A stretch of 64,000 bases of DNA, taken from contig NZ_CP152389.1 in assembly GCF_038806765.1 (NCBI RefSeq), positions 434,001-498,000 on the forward strand. Reading direction: 5' to 3'. Both the position numbers and the translations under genes were made by a program. Source of the DNA: Mucilaginibacter sp. CSA2-8R. Lineage in GTDB: Bacteria > Bacteroidota > Bacteroidia > Sphingobacteriales > Sphingobacteriaceae. Of the stretch, positions 7,916 through 16,854 are shown piece by piece. How positions within the stretch are numbered: position 1 is the stretch's first letter; the number at the start of each line of letters is the position of its first letter. Under the pieces are notes generated by a model that was not told where the DNA came from, did not search any database, and saw only the letters and a list, made by a program, of their open reading frames with translations.

Positions 7916-9715
7916 CTAGTTGCTTAACAAGCCTCCAGCTATGGCCTGCAGGTGTGCCTCGGCAATGAGTAGCTGCTGGTGCATTTGGTTTAAATACTCC
8001 TGTGTTTGGTTATGTATGAGTGGTAGCAGGTTTTTATAATAACTAATGCCGTCTTGTAACTGATTTTTAAACTTAACAAGGTGTTTTTCTTTTTTGTCGC
8101 TAAAGCCTTTCAGGTGAGCGCTTGTCTCTTTGCGTAGGTGCTCAATGTACAGGTTTAGCTCGTTGACAAACAGGTTGGGGCGTTGTATGCCCTCGAGCAG
8201 GTTAAGCTGTCCATAAATATGTTTTACCATTTCGTCAAGCGTATAAGTTCTGGAAAAAAAAGCCAGATTAGGGCCGGGGCATATGGCTACAGCGGCGTTT
8301 TCCCGGGGTTTAAGAATATCATTTTTTATATAGTTGGATGCGCACAAACCCTCGCACAGACATACCTTTTCGGTAATGGTATTAAACTGTTCCTGATATT
8401 CATTAGCAGGAAGAGCCCATGTATTCAGTTGCTTTAGTTTATGGTTTTGGTACTCGCGCGATGCGGTGCAAATAGGCTGCTCGGTAAACTCCGTGTTGGT
8501 GCATAAATACTTCTTGGTGCAAGGGCTGCCCGGACGACCGTTTTCGATACGCTGCAAGCGCTGTTGTTCTATAGTACTGTTTTTAAAGTTGTTGAACAAT
8601 ACCCCCAGCGGCGAGGCTGCGCTTACAAAGTAATCGTCTTGTGTAGCTCTGGCCAGGTGTTGCAGGGTGTTGTTGTCAACGTTAGTGGTTTCAGGTACCA
8701 GTAAAAAAGGGCTTCCCCAGCCAGTGCCGTCCAGCTCGTAATATTTCAGCAAAAAGCTGTCCTCTTGCGCAGTGCCGATGCCGCCCTGCACAGTAATACG
8801 ATGTGTGAATTTAACTTTGGTATGAATACCCTTCTCTGCCAAAGTGGCGCTGTACATTTGTTGCAGTTCCTGCAGCATGGCATGCCGCTTTTGCTTAAAC
8901 TCATCTAAAACGAGCCCCAGTAGCAAACCATCGGTTGCAAAGGCATGTCCTCCGCAGTTTAGGCCCGATTCAATCCTGAATTCAGACACCCAGATACCTT
9001 TTTTGGCTAAAAACTTGGCCTGAATAAGCGCTGAACGATAATCGCTTACTTTTAGGATTACTTTTTTACGTAACTGTCCGTTCGAATCAGGATAAAAGTC
9101 GGTAAACCGCTCGAGGTAACTATATAGCTTAGGATTCATGCCAGCCGACAAAATAATGGACGATTGTAAATTACTTTGTGCAAAGCCCCGCAAAGCGGCC
9201 AGTGCATCCGTATTTTCATCACCAGTGTACTGCCCATCGGTATCAAAGTTCATTTTGTCTACCTTCGACATTATATTGACATCAGTAGTTCCCTTTTGCA
9301 TATATGACCGCAACAGGTTCTGGAAAGCTTTCTTGCTCGGCCCGTCTGGGTAATCCTGCATCAGTTCATATCCCTGCCTTAAGTGCGATGTAGCAGGTAG
9401 AAGGTCAAAATAACGTTCCAAATCATTAGGCTGACCAAAAGGCAACTGCTTGAGTTGCTCAAACTGCTCGTCAACCAAATCGTTCAGCAAATTAAGATAA
9501 GCAGTGATGCGCCGGGCGCGGCTGTCGGGTGAATTTTTGTAAATAGGAACAAATTCGCGCTGATTTTGCGTTACGTGGTATTCACGCATGCGTTCCAGCA
9601 ACTCGTCATCAACAATAGAAACTGTAGACGCGATGCCATAGCGGGCTACTTTTAAGGGGGTATCTACTGAAAAACCCAACCCGAGCACCGGGATATGAAA
9701 AGTGTGATTTATCAT
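7916..9715 (-). CDS. cysteine-rich NPD-like (nitronate monooxygenase-type) TIM-barrel protein of unknown function
   Basis: A 599-residue protein I cannot name with certainty. The first ~390 residues look like an FMN TIM barrel of the 2-nitropropane dioxygenase/FabK class: an N-terminal GLGFSVDTPL segment, a CGGHAFATDG turn at 254-263 and TVQGGIGTAQ at 308-317 before a WGSPFLLVPE strand. The C-terminal part differs from that family. It holds Cys399, 405, 416, 452, 454, 458 and 479, spaced like an iron-sulfur site, then a coiled-coil-rich tail (about 505-599). Its neighbours are low-oxygen genes, so an oxygen-sensitive redox enzyme is plausible. The family match is from motif recall only. Confidence 0.6.
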   Translation of the reverse strand: MINHTFHIPVLGLGFSVDTPLKVARYGIASTVSIVDDELLERMREYHVTQNQREFVPIYKNSPDSRARRITAYLNLLNDLVDEQFEQLKQLPFGQPNDLERYFDLLPATSHLRQGYELMQDYPDGPSKKAFQNLLRSYMQKGTTDVNIMSKVDKMNFDTDGQYTGDENTDALAALRGFAQSNLQSSIILSAGMNPKLYSYLERFTDFYPDSNGQLRKKVILKVSDYRSALIQAKFLAKKGIWVSEFRIESGLNCGGHAFATDGLLLGLVLDEFKQKRHAMLQELQQMYSATLAEKGIHTKVKFTHRITVQGGIGTAQEDSFLLKYYELDGTGWGSPFLLVPETTNVDNNTLQHLARATQDDYFVSAASPLGVLFNNFKNSTIEQQRLQRIENGRPGSPCTKKYLCTNTEFTEQPICTASREYQNHKLKQLNTWALPANEYQEQFNTITEKVCLCEGLCASNYIKNDILKPRENAAVAICPGPNLAFFSRTYTLDEMVKHIYGQLNLLEGIQRPNLFVNELNLYIEHLRKETSAHLKGFSDKKEKHLVKFKNQLQDGISYYKNLLPLIHNQTQEYLNQMHQQLLIAEAHLQAIAGGLLSN

Positions 9716-9742
9716 CTTGTTTAAGCGAAATATATGGCAATA

Positions 9743-9769
9743 AAAAAAGCGGTTATGAAAAACCGCTTT
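9743..9769 (-). terminator. intrinsic terminator of the small membrane-protein gene
   Basis: Stem AAAGCGGTT/AACCGCTTT with a six-base loop. On the minus strand it is followed by a run of seven T. It sits just downstream of the gene ending at 9789 and upstream of the gene starting at 9715, so the two minus-strand genes are probably separate units. Confidence 0.8.
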
Positions 9770-9788
9770 GGATATATAGTTTAAATAA

Positions 9789-10142
9789 TTAGAGAATGGT
9801 AACGATAGTCATGAATAAATGGATAGCTATACTTGCGAAAAAGAGTAGCATTACAGTGCGTATACCCGCACCTCCCATATTAGCAATCAGGTTGGTAAAA
9901 AAGCAGCCCATAGTTACGGCCAGTACTACAACGTTTGCATTATAATAGTACATCAGCACAGCCGGAAGTGGTAAAAAGACTACGCCGTGTACCATTAAGT
10001 TGATAAAGAACCACAGCGTGCGGTTTCCTTTTTGCATATTGGCAAACTGACTGAATTTAGCCCACAGGCTTAAAGGATTGTAAGTGGTTGCTTTTTCTTG
10101 TAAGGTCCAGGTTGCAGGTGCTATAGTTTTTAAAGTTGCCAT
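9789..10142 (-). CDS. small integral membrane protein of unknown function
   Basis: 117 residues when started at the ATG at 10142. A longer reading frame exists upstream to 10238, but its extra 32 residues look non-coding. The N-terminal ~45 residues are soluble and polar. Three hydrophobic helices follow (about 46-67, 70-88 and 95-115), with GGAGIRT in the last loop. I do not recognise the family. It has its own terminator and no obvious partner, other than lying next to the low-oxygen block. Confidence 0.7.
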   Translation of the reverse strand: MATLKTIAPATWTLQEKATTYNPLSLWAKFSQFANMQKGNRTLWFFINLMVHGVVFLPLPAVLMYYYNANVVVLAVTMGCFFTNLIANMGGAGIRTVMLLFFASIAIHLFMTIVTIL

Positions 10143-11489
10143 GGGTTTGTATGTTATCTTTGTTTGTTGATACAAAGTTGGCTTAAACCGGACTTCTGCC
10201 ACATGACGGCTGTCAGTTAAAAAAATGATCTTAGGCATTATTTATGCACCATATTTTTAAAAAAAATGGTTACCGGCTGGTTGTAAGGCGACGCTGAAAT
10301 TTTCACTTTCTTATTCTTGAAACGTGTATTTACGAATCAGTGCTTTTAATAGCTAATTCATAAAAAATTATCCTAGAGTCTAAAAGATTAATATAGAAGA
10401 TAATCAGCCCCCAAATAAATTGGTGGTAACTTCTAGCTTATTATTATTGAAATTTGACTTCTCCTCTTAAGGAATGGACGGGGCTTGAACTTCGCGCCAA
10501 AATTCGCAATTGAGCAATATCTATAAACTTTTAAAATCGGTGCCCACCAAATGCTCACTAGTTTTATACCAATAAACTGTAATTGACTTATTCAGTTGTA
10601 AGCATTTTAATTGAATAATTGCCTCTGCATCAGACGTAGGTATTGAGCATGAATTCATGCTAGAAAATTGCTAAAGAAATTAAGATTGACTTATGTTGTC
10701 TTTTTTAAGGCGCAGTATTACGGTAGGTTGAAAGACATCTGAGAAATTGAGATGCCCATCAGTTATATTGCGCCCAAAACGAGGTGGCAGGCAGAAAAAA
10801 ATGAAAACTAGCCGCCTCGCTTTTATCAATTTCACTATGGTGTTCGCTACTTTGTGTTGAAAAGATAGATAATGGTTAAATACTGTGTACTCTGCCGAGT
10901 ACTGGTGACCACTGGACTCATGATGTAGATGCTTAAGATGGGGACTAAGTAAAATTTATTCGCTTTCTATGGACGAAACGATCATCCGCAACATAAATTA
11001 ATTTTTCAATACAGCTTAAATTGCAGCGGATGTTTGGAAGCTTGGGCCTGCTTATAAACTTGATACACTTTGACAGATCATCCGGGCTATTAAGACTACA
11101 AACGGTTTCCAAATGATTTTTATGCTGATGCCGGTCTATAAATTCTTTATATTGATAATTCGAACTTAAAAAGGTATAATTTTTTTATAGCGAGCATCTA
11201 AAGAATTTGCTTAACGGCTAACTCGACGTTTGGAGATTTGCGAATAGGCAAACAGCGACTAATCAGTTGACCTTATATTCAATCGATTTTTTTTACATAC
11301 AAGCTGTACAATAAACCAAATCTTTAGGACTGGAGAGTTAGCGATTTTTAGTTATTTTGTACTGTTTTTGACTATTTCAAGTGCCTTAATTCGATTTTTT
11401 ATCAACTGCTTAGTTGAGGAAAAATAGCCGTATTTTGAATAAATATGTCTTTACAATAGCTGCCCGCCAAAAGAGATTAAAATGTGAAA
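10143..11489. other. 1.35 kb region without a convincing gene
   Basis: AT-rich sequence with stops in all frames at short intervals. The best open stretch is on the minus strand from 11184 to 10945, about 79 codons with no ATG and an amino acid composition that could be real. A short plus-strand frame at 10801 begins with Met-Lys-Thr and a hydrophobic stretch but stops after 19 codons. Both look like remnants. I see no terminal inverted repeats, transposase or tRNA. Confidence 0.6.
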
Positions 11490-14400
11490 TTAATCTGAAA
11501 GGTTATTCTGAGGATCCAGTTGTTTTATTCTTTGCCGTTTGAGCTGTATGTATTCAGACGGCGACATGTTGAACTTTTCTTTAAAAGCTTTTGCAAAATA
11601 ATTGGGCGTTGAGTATCCAACTTGGTATGCAATCTGTGCTACTTTCATACCGCTTTTTTCCATGAGCTGCACGGCCTTATCCAACTTCACTGAGTTAATG
11701 AATTTTACCGGCACAAGCCCCGTAATTTCTAATATTTTGTTATAAAGTGACCCCCGGCTCATGTGAAATTCCCGGCTTATGGCATCAACTGATAGCTGAG
11801 GGTCTGTCAGGTTTTTTTCGATATATAATACGACGGCTTTTAAAAACTTTTCATCTTCCGACTCAATTTCCATCTCATCAAGAGTTACTTTCAAAAGTCG
11901 TGAATAGCTGGCTTTCAATTTTTCATTGAGGGCAAGCAAATTCCGGATTTTTACCTGCAATATCGCGAAGCTGAACGGTTTAGTTATAAAATCGTTGGCT
12001 TCGGAATCCAGAGCCATTAACTGGTCTGTTTCCTGATGGGAGGCGGTAAGTACAATTAATGGGATATGCAGCGTTCTTTTATCTTTCTTAAGCTTTTTGC
12101 TAAGGGCCATACCATCCATAATGGGCATATTTACATCAGAAAGAATCAGGTCGGGATGCAGTGATAACGCCAGCTGCCAGCCTTGATGACCGTCGACTGC
12201 TTCGGCAATCCGGTAAGTTTCCTTCAGGTTTTCCCTTAAATAAAAACGAAAGTCGGCCTCATCATCTATAATCAGCACTAACGGTTTTCCGTTTTGTGAT
12301 GCTATCGCCTCGGTTGGTTCGGCATCCGGTTGTAGTTCCACAATGTCGCTCAGCTCAACCGGCGAATGATTGGATGCCACACTTAGCGGTATATCAAAGT
12401 GAAAAGTACTGCCTAGACCGGGACTGCTCTCAACATTAATATTTCCGCCGTGCAAACGAACAAATTCTCTTGCAATCGAAAGACCAATGCCTGATCCCTG
12501 ATTAGCAACTACTTTATGATTGTCTGTTTGGTAGAATCTGTCAAAAACGTGTGGTAAATCTGCTGCCGGGATTCCAACGCCTGTGTCGCTTACCTGGCAA
12601 GTTAAGAGTAATGTGTTTTCGGATATGTTGGCCAGTTTAATTTGTACAGTAACCTGCCCGCCTTGATCTGTAAATTTAAAAGCGTTGGATAATAGGTTAA
12701 AAAGAATACGTTCCAGCTTATTCACATCCATTAAGGTGGTCAATGTCTCCTGCGGCAAAATTATTTTGTAGTCAACCCCCTTCCTCTGTGCCATGTCAAC
12801 AAACGAATTTGTTGTATCCTGCAAAAATGCCAGTACATCCTCTGCACTTAGGTTGAGCGTCAGTTCGCCTTGTTCCATTTTTCTAAAGTCCAGAAGCTGA
12901 TTAACCAGGTTTAACAGGCGGCGGCCGTTTCTTTTAACCAGTTCCAGTTGCGGACGAATTTTTACAGGCGTTTCATCTGCCAGCAAGTTTTCTACAGGAC
13001 CCATAATCAGTGAAATCGGGGTTCTAAACTCGTGACTCAGGTTGGTTAAAAACTTGATCTTCATTTGGTCAAGCCTGTGCGCATGTTCGGCGGCCGAACG
13101 CTCTGCCTGTATCATTTGCCTGGCTTGCTGCCGCTCTTGCTCTAACAAAAAATGGGCCTTCAGTTTGCGTATTTCCAGCTTGCGAATAAAGAATATGGCA
13201 CTTACCGCAACACCTATATATAAAAGAAGTGCTAAGGGGGTTAACCATAGCGGTGGCGAAATGATAACCGTTATACTTCTTTCTTTTCCAGTCGAAACAC
13301 CGTCATTTGTAATTGCCCGTACATGGAATTCGTATTTCCCCGGGCTAAGGTTGGTATACGAGGCCTGATGGTTTTTGCCTGCACGTATCCATTCCCTATC
13401 AAATCCATCTAATTTGTACTCATACTGGTTTTGGGAGGGATTGGTATAGTTAAGTGCAACAAACTCTATGGCAAAATTTTGTTTATACTTTAATTCAATT
13501 TTCCGGGCAGATAATATCGATTCGGTAATTGGGCCATCTTCTTCAGGGACAGCTTTTTTGTTGTCAACGTATAGATTAATCAGCGCTATACCGGGTTTAC
13601 GCAGATTTTTTCTGATGTCTGAAGGGGAGAAATAATTAATCCCGTTTTGACCGCCGAAATAAATATCTCCGTTTGATAGGGCAATACCAGCGCCTAGCAC
13701 AAAAGGACTGTTCTGCAGGCCATTTTGCGAATTGTAATTGGTAATGGTGAATGTTTGCCGGTCAAGCCTGCTGAGGCCTTTATTGGTGCTTGCCCAAATG
13801 TTTCCCTCGTTATCTTCAACTAACTTATAAACAATATCGTTTGGCAATCCATCCTTTTCTGAAAACGTACGGAACATTGCTGTTTTGGGATTAAACAGGC
13901 TGATGCCGCCTCCGTTGGTTCCAATCCAAAGCTGCCCGGCTTTGTCTTTAAGTATGGTGAGTACATAGTTGTTAGGCAAACCACTGTTGCCCTTTTTGTA
14001 AGCCCGAAACAGGCCGGTAGATGGATCGTAAACTGATATGCCGGCGCCAAACGTACCAACCCATATTTTGCCTGAGTCATCTTCCTCAATGGTTCTGATA
14101 ACGTTATTAGACGGATAATGAGCATCCTCTGTATTGCCTGTTGGATTTACAAAGTAGCGGATGTTCTGCTGCTTTTTGTCGAGCAAATTGATGCCGCCAC
14201 CGTCTGTACCTATCCAAAGGTTGCCGTTGCGGTCTACTTTAGTACAAATGATGTTGTTACTGTTCAGCGCCGTTGGCCCCGTCTCTTTTACAAACTGCCT
14301 GTAACTCCTATTTTGAGGATTATATGCGAACAGTCCATCAAAATAGGTGGAAATCCATAACGTGTTAGGTGCTGCCATTTCCAAACCCATAATAGCAAGT

Positions 14401-15659
14401 TTGGGGCGAATGTTAGTTTTTGAGGGAACAATATTTACATGGTCGAACAATCCAGATTTTGTGCGAAATAAATTCAGACCGCCTCCATCCGTACCAATAA
14501 ATACATTATTGTCAGCGGCCTCTGCAAATGAAGTAACAACCGCAGCACTCAGCCCCTGGTTATCAAAGGCATTTCGTTGTTTATGATTAAAATGCGTAAA
14601 GTTTTGATCAAATTTATTTAATCCGCCCTGGTAAGTACCCAGCCAGCATATATCATGGTTATCAAAATATACAGATCGAATGGATTGACTGTTTATTCCG
14701 CCGTTATTACGTTCGTCAGGGTGATAAACTGTAAATACTTGCTTGCTGATGTCAAGTACATTTAGTCCGCCATCTGTGCCAATCCATAACTGATTATGAT
14801 TATCAACCTTTAATGCACGTATATGATTATCACTCAGCCCGCCTCCCGGTGTATTAGATTTGTGGTAGTTTTTAACAACCTTTAAATCAGGGCTAAGCAT
14901 GCTCAGTCCGTCAATAGTACCCACCCAAATATTGCCTGCATGGTCTTGGGTTATTCTGAGCACATGGTTGCTTACCAGTGAATTATTGTCTTTATCAGCA
15001 TGTGCAAAGCGAGTGATTTTGTGGCTTACCGGGTCAAGCAACAAAAGCCCATTCAGCGTAGCTATCCATATCCTGCACTGGCGGTCTGTAAAAATACTCA
15101 GCATCGCTTCAGAATGCCTCAGCCCCGTTAGTTTTATATGTTTTACCAGTCGCGTTCGGGGCTGTAGCTGGTAAAGCCCATTAAAAGATGTAATCCAGAT
15201 ATTACCGCTACGGTCTTCTGCCATGCCGGTAATGGCCTCACTTATCCATTCATTATCAATTGTATACTTAAAATTCAGGAAAGCATCTTTTTTGCGGTTA
15301 TAAAGGCTTAAGCCGCCGCCATTGGTACCAACCCATAATTGGCCCAACCGATCTTCATATATATTGCTTACAGAGTTGTTTTTTAAACTGGTACTGTCAT
15401 TGTCTTTATTGCGGTAAACGGTAAAGTTTACTCCATCAAAGCGGTTAAGCCCATCATCTGTGGCTATCCACACAAATCCGTATTTGTCTTTAATAACATC
15501 AAAAATGGTGTTGGATGACAATCCGTCGTTCACAGTGTATTTGTCAAAGTTGGCTTTGACTGATTGAGCGCTTGCAGTAACGGCAAAAAACAAAACCCTT
15601 AACAGCAAAATACTTGCTTTTTTAAGGTTACTAGTCTGCTCTTGTAATTTAGGGGTCAT
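11490..15659 (-). CDS. SusR-type hybrid two-component regulator of the xylan locus (HTCS)
   Basis: About 1389 residues joining sensor and regulator. A signal peptide (about 1-32) precedes roughly 13 two-component propeller repeats (recurring WIGTxGGG/LWIGT motifs, two beta-propellers, about 40-730). A Y_Y_Y domain (about 740-810) and one membrane helix (about 820) follow. The kinase has SHEFRTPISLIMGP, an N-box (LLSNAFKFT) and DTGVGIP/GSGIGLS boxes. A receiver has LILSDVNMP, and a C-terminal AraC helix-turn-helix covers about 1260-1389. Such proteins bind oligosaccharides in the periplasm and activate the adjacent PUL. I start at the ATG at 15659; an upstream TTG in frame at 15683 is less likely. 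It is transcribed away from xusA. Confidence 0.94.
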   Translation of the reverse strand: MTPKLQEQTSNLKKASILLLRVLFFAVTASAQSVKANFDKYTVNDGLSSNTIFDVIKDKYGFVWIATDDGLNRFDGVNFTVYRNKDNDSTSLKNNSVSNIYEDRLGQLWVGTNGGGLSLYNRKKDAFLNFKYTIDNEWISEAITGMAEDRSGNIWITSFNGLYQLQPRTRLVKHIKLTGLRHSEAMLSIFTDRQCRIWIATLNGLLLLDPVSHKITRFAHADKDNNSLVSNHVLRITQDHAGNIWVGTIDGLSMLSPDLKVVKNYHKSNTPGGGLSDNHIRALKVDNHNQLWIGTDGGLNVLDISKQVFTVYHPDERNNGGINSQSIRSVYFDNHDICWLGTYQGGLNKFDQNFTHFNHKQRNAFDNQGLSAAVVTSFAEAADNNVFIGTDGGGLNLFRTKSGLFDHVNIVPSKTNIRPKLAIMGLEMAAPNTLWISTYFDGLFAYNPQNRSYRQFVKETGPTALNSNNIICTKVDRNGNLWIGTDGGGINLLDKKQQNIRYFVNPTGNTEDAHYPSNNVIRTIEEDDSGKIWVGTFGAGISVYDPSTGLFRAYKKGNSGLPNNYVLTILKDKAGQLWIGTNGGGISLFNPKTAMFRTFSEKDGLPNDIVYKLVEDNEGNIWASTNKGLSRLDRQTFTITNYNSQNGLQNSPFVLGAGIALSNGDIYFGGQNGINYFSPSDIRKNLRKPGIALINLYVDNKKAVPEEDGPITESILSARKIELKYKQNFAIEFVALNYTNPSQNQYEYKLDGFDREWIRAGKNHQASYTNLSPGKYEFHVRAITNDGVSTGKERSITVIISPPLWLTPLALLLYIGVAVSAIFFIRKLEIRKLKAHFLLEQERQQARQMIQAERSAAEHAHRLDQMKIKFLTNLSHEFRTPISLIMGPVENLLADETPVKIRPQLELVKRNGRRLLNLVNQLLDFRKMEQGELTLNLSAEDVLAFLQDTTNSFVDMAQRKGVDYKIILPQETLTTLMDVNKLERILFNLLSNAFKFTDQGGQVTVQIKLANISENTLLLTCQVSDTGVGIPAADLPHVFDRFYQTDNHKVVANQGSGIGLSIAREFVRLHGGNINVESSPGLGSTFHFDIPLSVASNHSPVELSDIVELQPDAEPTEAIASQNGKPLVLIIDDEADFRFYLRENLKETYRIAEAVDGHQGWQLALSLHPDLILSDVNMPIMDGMALSKKLKKDKRTLHIPLIVLTASHQETDQLMALDSEANDFITKPFSFAILQVKIRNLLALNEKLKASYSRLLKVTLDEMEIESEDEKFLKAVVLYIEKNLTDPQLSVDAISREFHMSRGSLYNKILEITGLVPVKFINSVKLDKAVQLMEKSGMKVAQIAYQVGYSTPNYFAKAFKEKFNMSPSEYIQLKRQRIKQLDPQNNLSD

Positions 15660-15683
15660 CCTCGTAAAACTTACTCTAATCAA

Positions 15684-16854
15684 TAATTAGTCGAAAATTC
15701 CGGTTCGACACGGTAATATCCGATAACTATAAGACCCTTTTTAAGCTTACTGTGTAAACTTGACAACAGAGTTTTATATCCTGTAAACTTTAGCTAAATA
15801 GTTTACAGTGCACGTGCAAATAGCAAGTGTGCAGTTATTTTTCGGACTATAATTGGTATTCCTTATAGATTTAAGGTTGCGTTAAAATTAACAAATGTCT
15901 TAATATTTGCCAAATAATTTAATTTATATATCGAATAACCTCTAATAACTGGATGAACTTAGCAGTATATTAAAATATTCAGATGCGCTTTACGCAAACA
16001 AATTTTCCAGTTTAAATCGCAATCGTCATGCTTTTTGGCTAATGGGTTAGCAGCTACAAAAATAAAAGGTGAGTGATTTTTTTAACTCTGATTTTGAGAT
16101 TTTAAGTGATGTTTTGCCTTGCTGTTTTTTAATAACTGAAAGCGATTCCAGGCCACCATTATTATAAGCCTTCGTGAATATAAAAGGTGTTTTTTTGGAC
16201 AAAAAAGCGATTTGGAATTAATTATCGCGGACATTTTTACCCGCTTTTTCAACATATCAGCATTATTCTGCTCTATCCGCGAGGTAGCTTTGGTTAAGGA
16301 AATCAATAAGGATCAGCAGTATCTGAAGTCAATGCAATCGATTGCTTTAATCTTATACTGTGATGTTTATTTGAGCGTCCTGACCAGCGCCTTTTCCTTC
16401 AAGGCGAACAAACCAATTGTATACACTTAATATGTAACCTTAATTATTAGTATGGATTAAAACTTTATTTACCCATTATGCTGTATAGGCTGGCAGGGCT
16501 GCATCACACGATGCACAAGTCGGCTTATCAAAGGGCTTCGTGCCATATACCAATTAACCAAGAATTTAATTTCATAAAAATTGATGCGTCTCCCGGGCTG
16601 GCAAGGCGGTCGCTCTTGCTATGTATATGTCCGCGCTTTTGCGATGAGATTTGCTGCCTGCGCGCAGGAGCGCTCAATAGATTCATGATTAGTAAATTTT
16701 ATAAACCCACTAAATGATCAATATGAAGACACTTGTACCAATTCCCCTTTTACGGGAAAGTATGAAGCAATTAAATTATTTAAGAAAAACGGATTTCAGG
16801 CCAGTTACATCGTTTGTATGCGGTGAAATTCAAATACCCTAAACCAAATTAATA
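15684..16854. other. 1.17 kb intergenic spacer between the HTCS gene and xusA
   Basis: No coding region is supported. The small frames at 16212 and 16478 have cysteine- and arginine-rich translations unlike proteins. The spacer must hold the promoter of the minus-strand regulator and of the plus-strand xus operon. A perfect palindrome is present at 15781-15808 and is listed separately. A sequence TAGCTTTG at 16285 fits the -7 consensus, but no matching -33 box was seen. Confidence 0.6.
15781..15808. promoter_or_regulatory. 28-bp palindrome, candidate operator upstream of the HTCS gene
   Basis: Perfect 9-bp arms CTGTAAACT and AGTTTACAG are separated by ten bases that themselves contain the palindrome TTAGCTAA. 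A partial copy of the left arm (GTGTAAACTTGA) lies about 30 bp away near 15753. It is about 120 bp upstream of the HTCS start. A dimeric regulator, perhaps the HTCS itself, is the natural candidate to bind it. Confidence 0.5.

Noticed and set aside
16212..16717. Two small plus-strand ORFs before xusA
   Set aside because: Cys/Arg-rich translations, no RBS or promoter, no resemblance to a protein.
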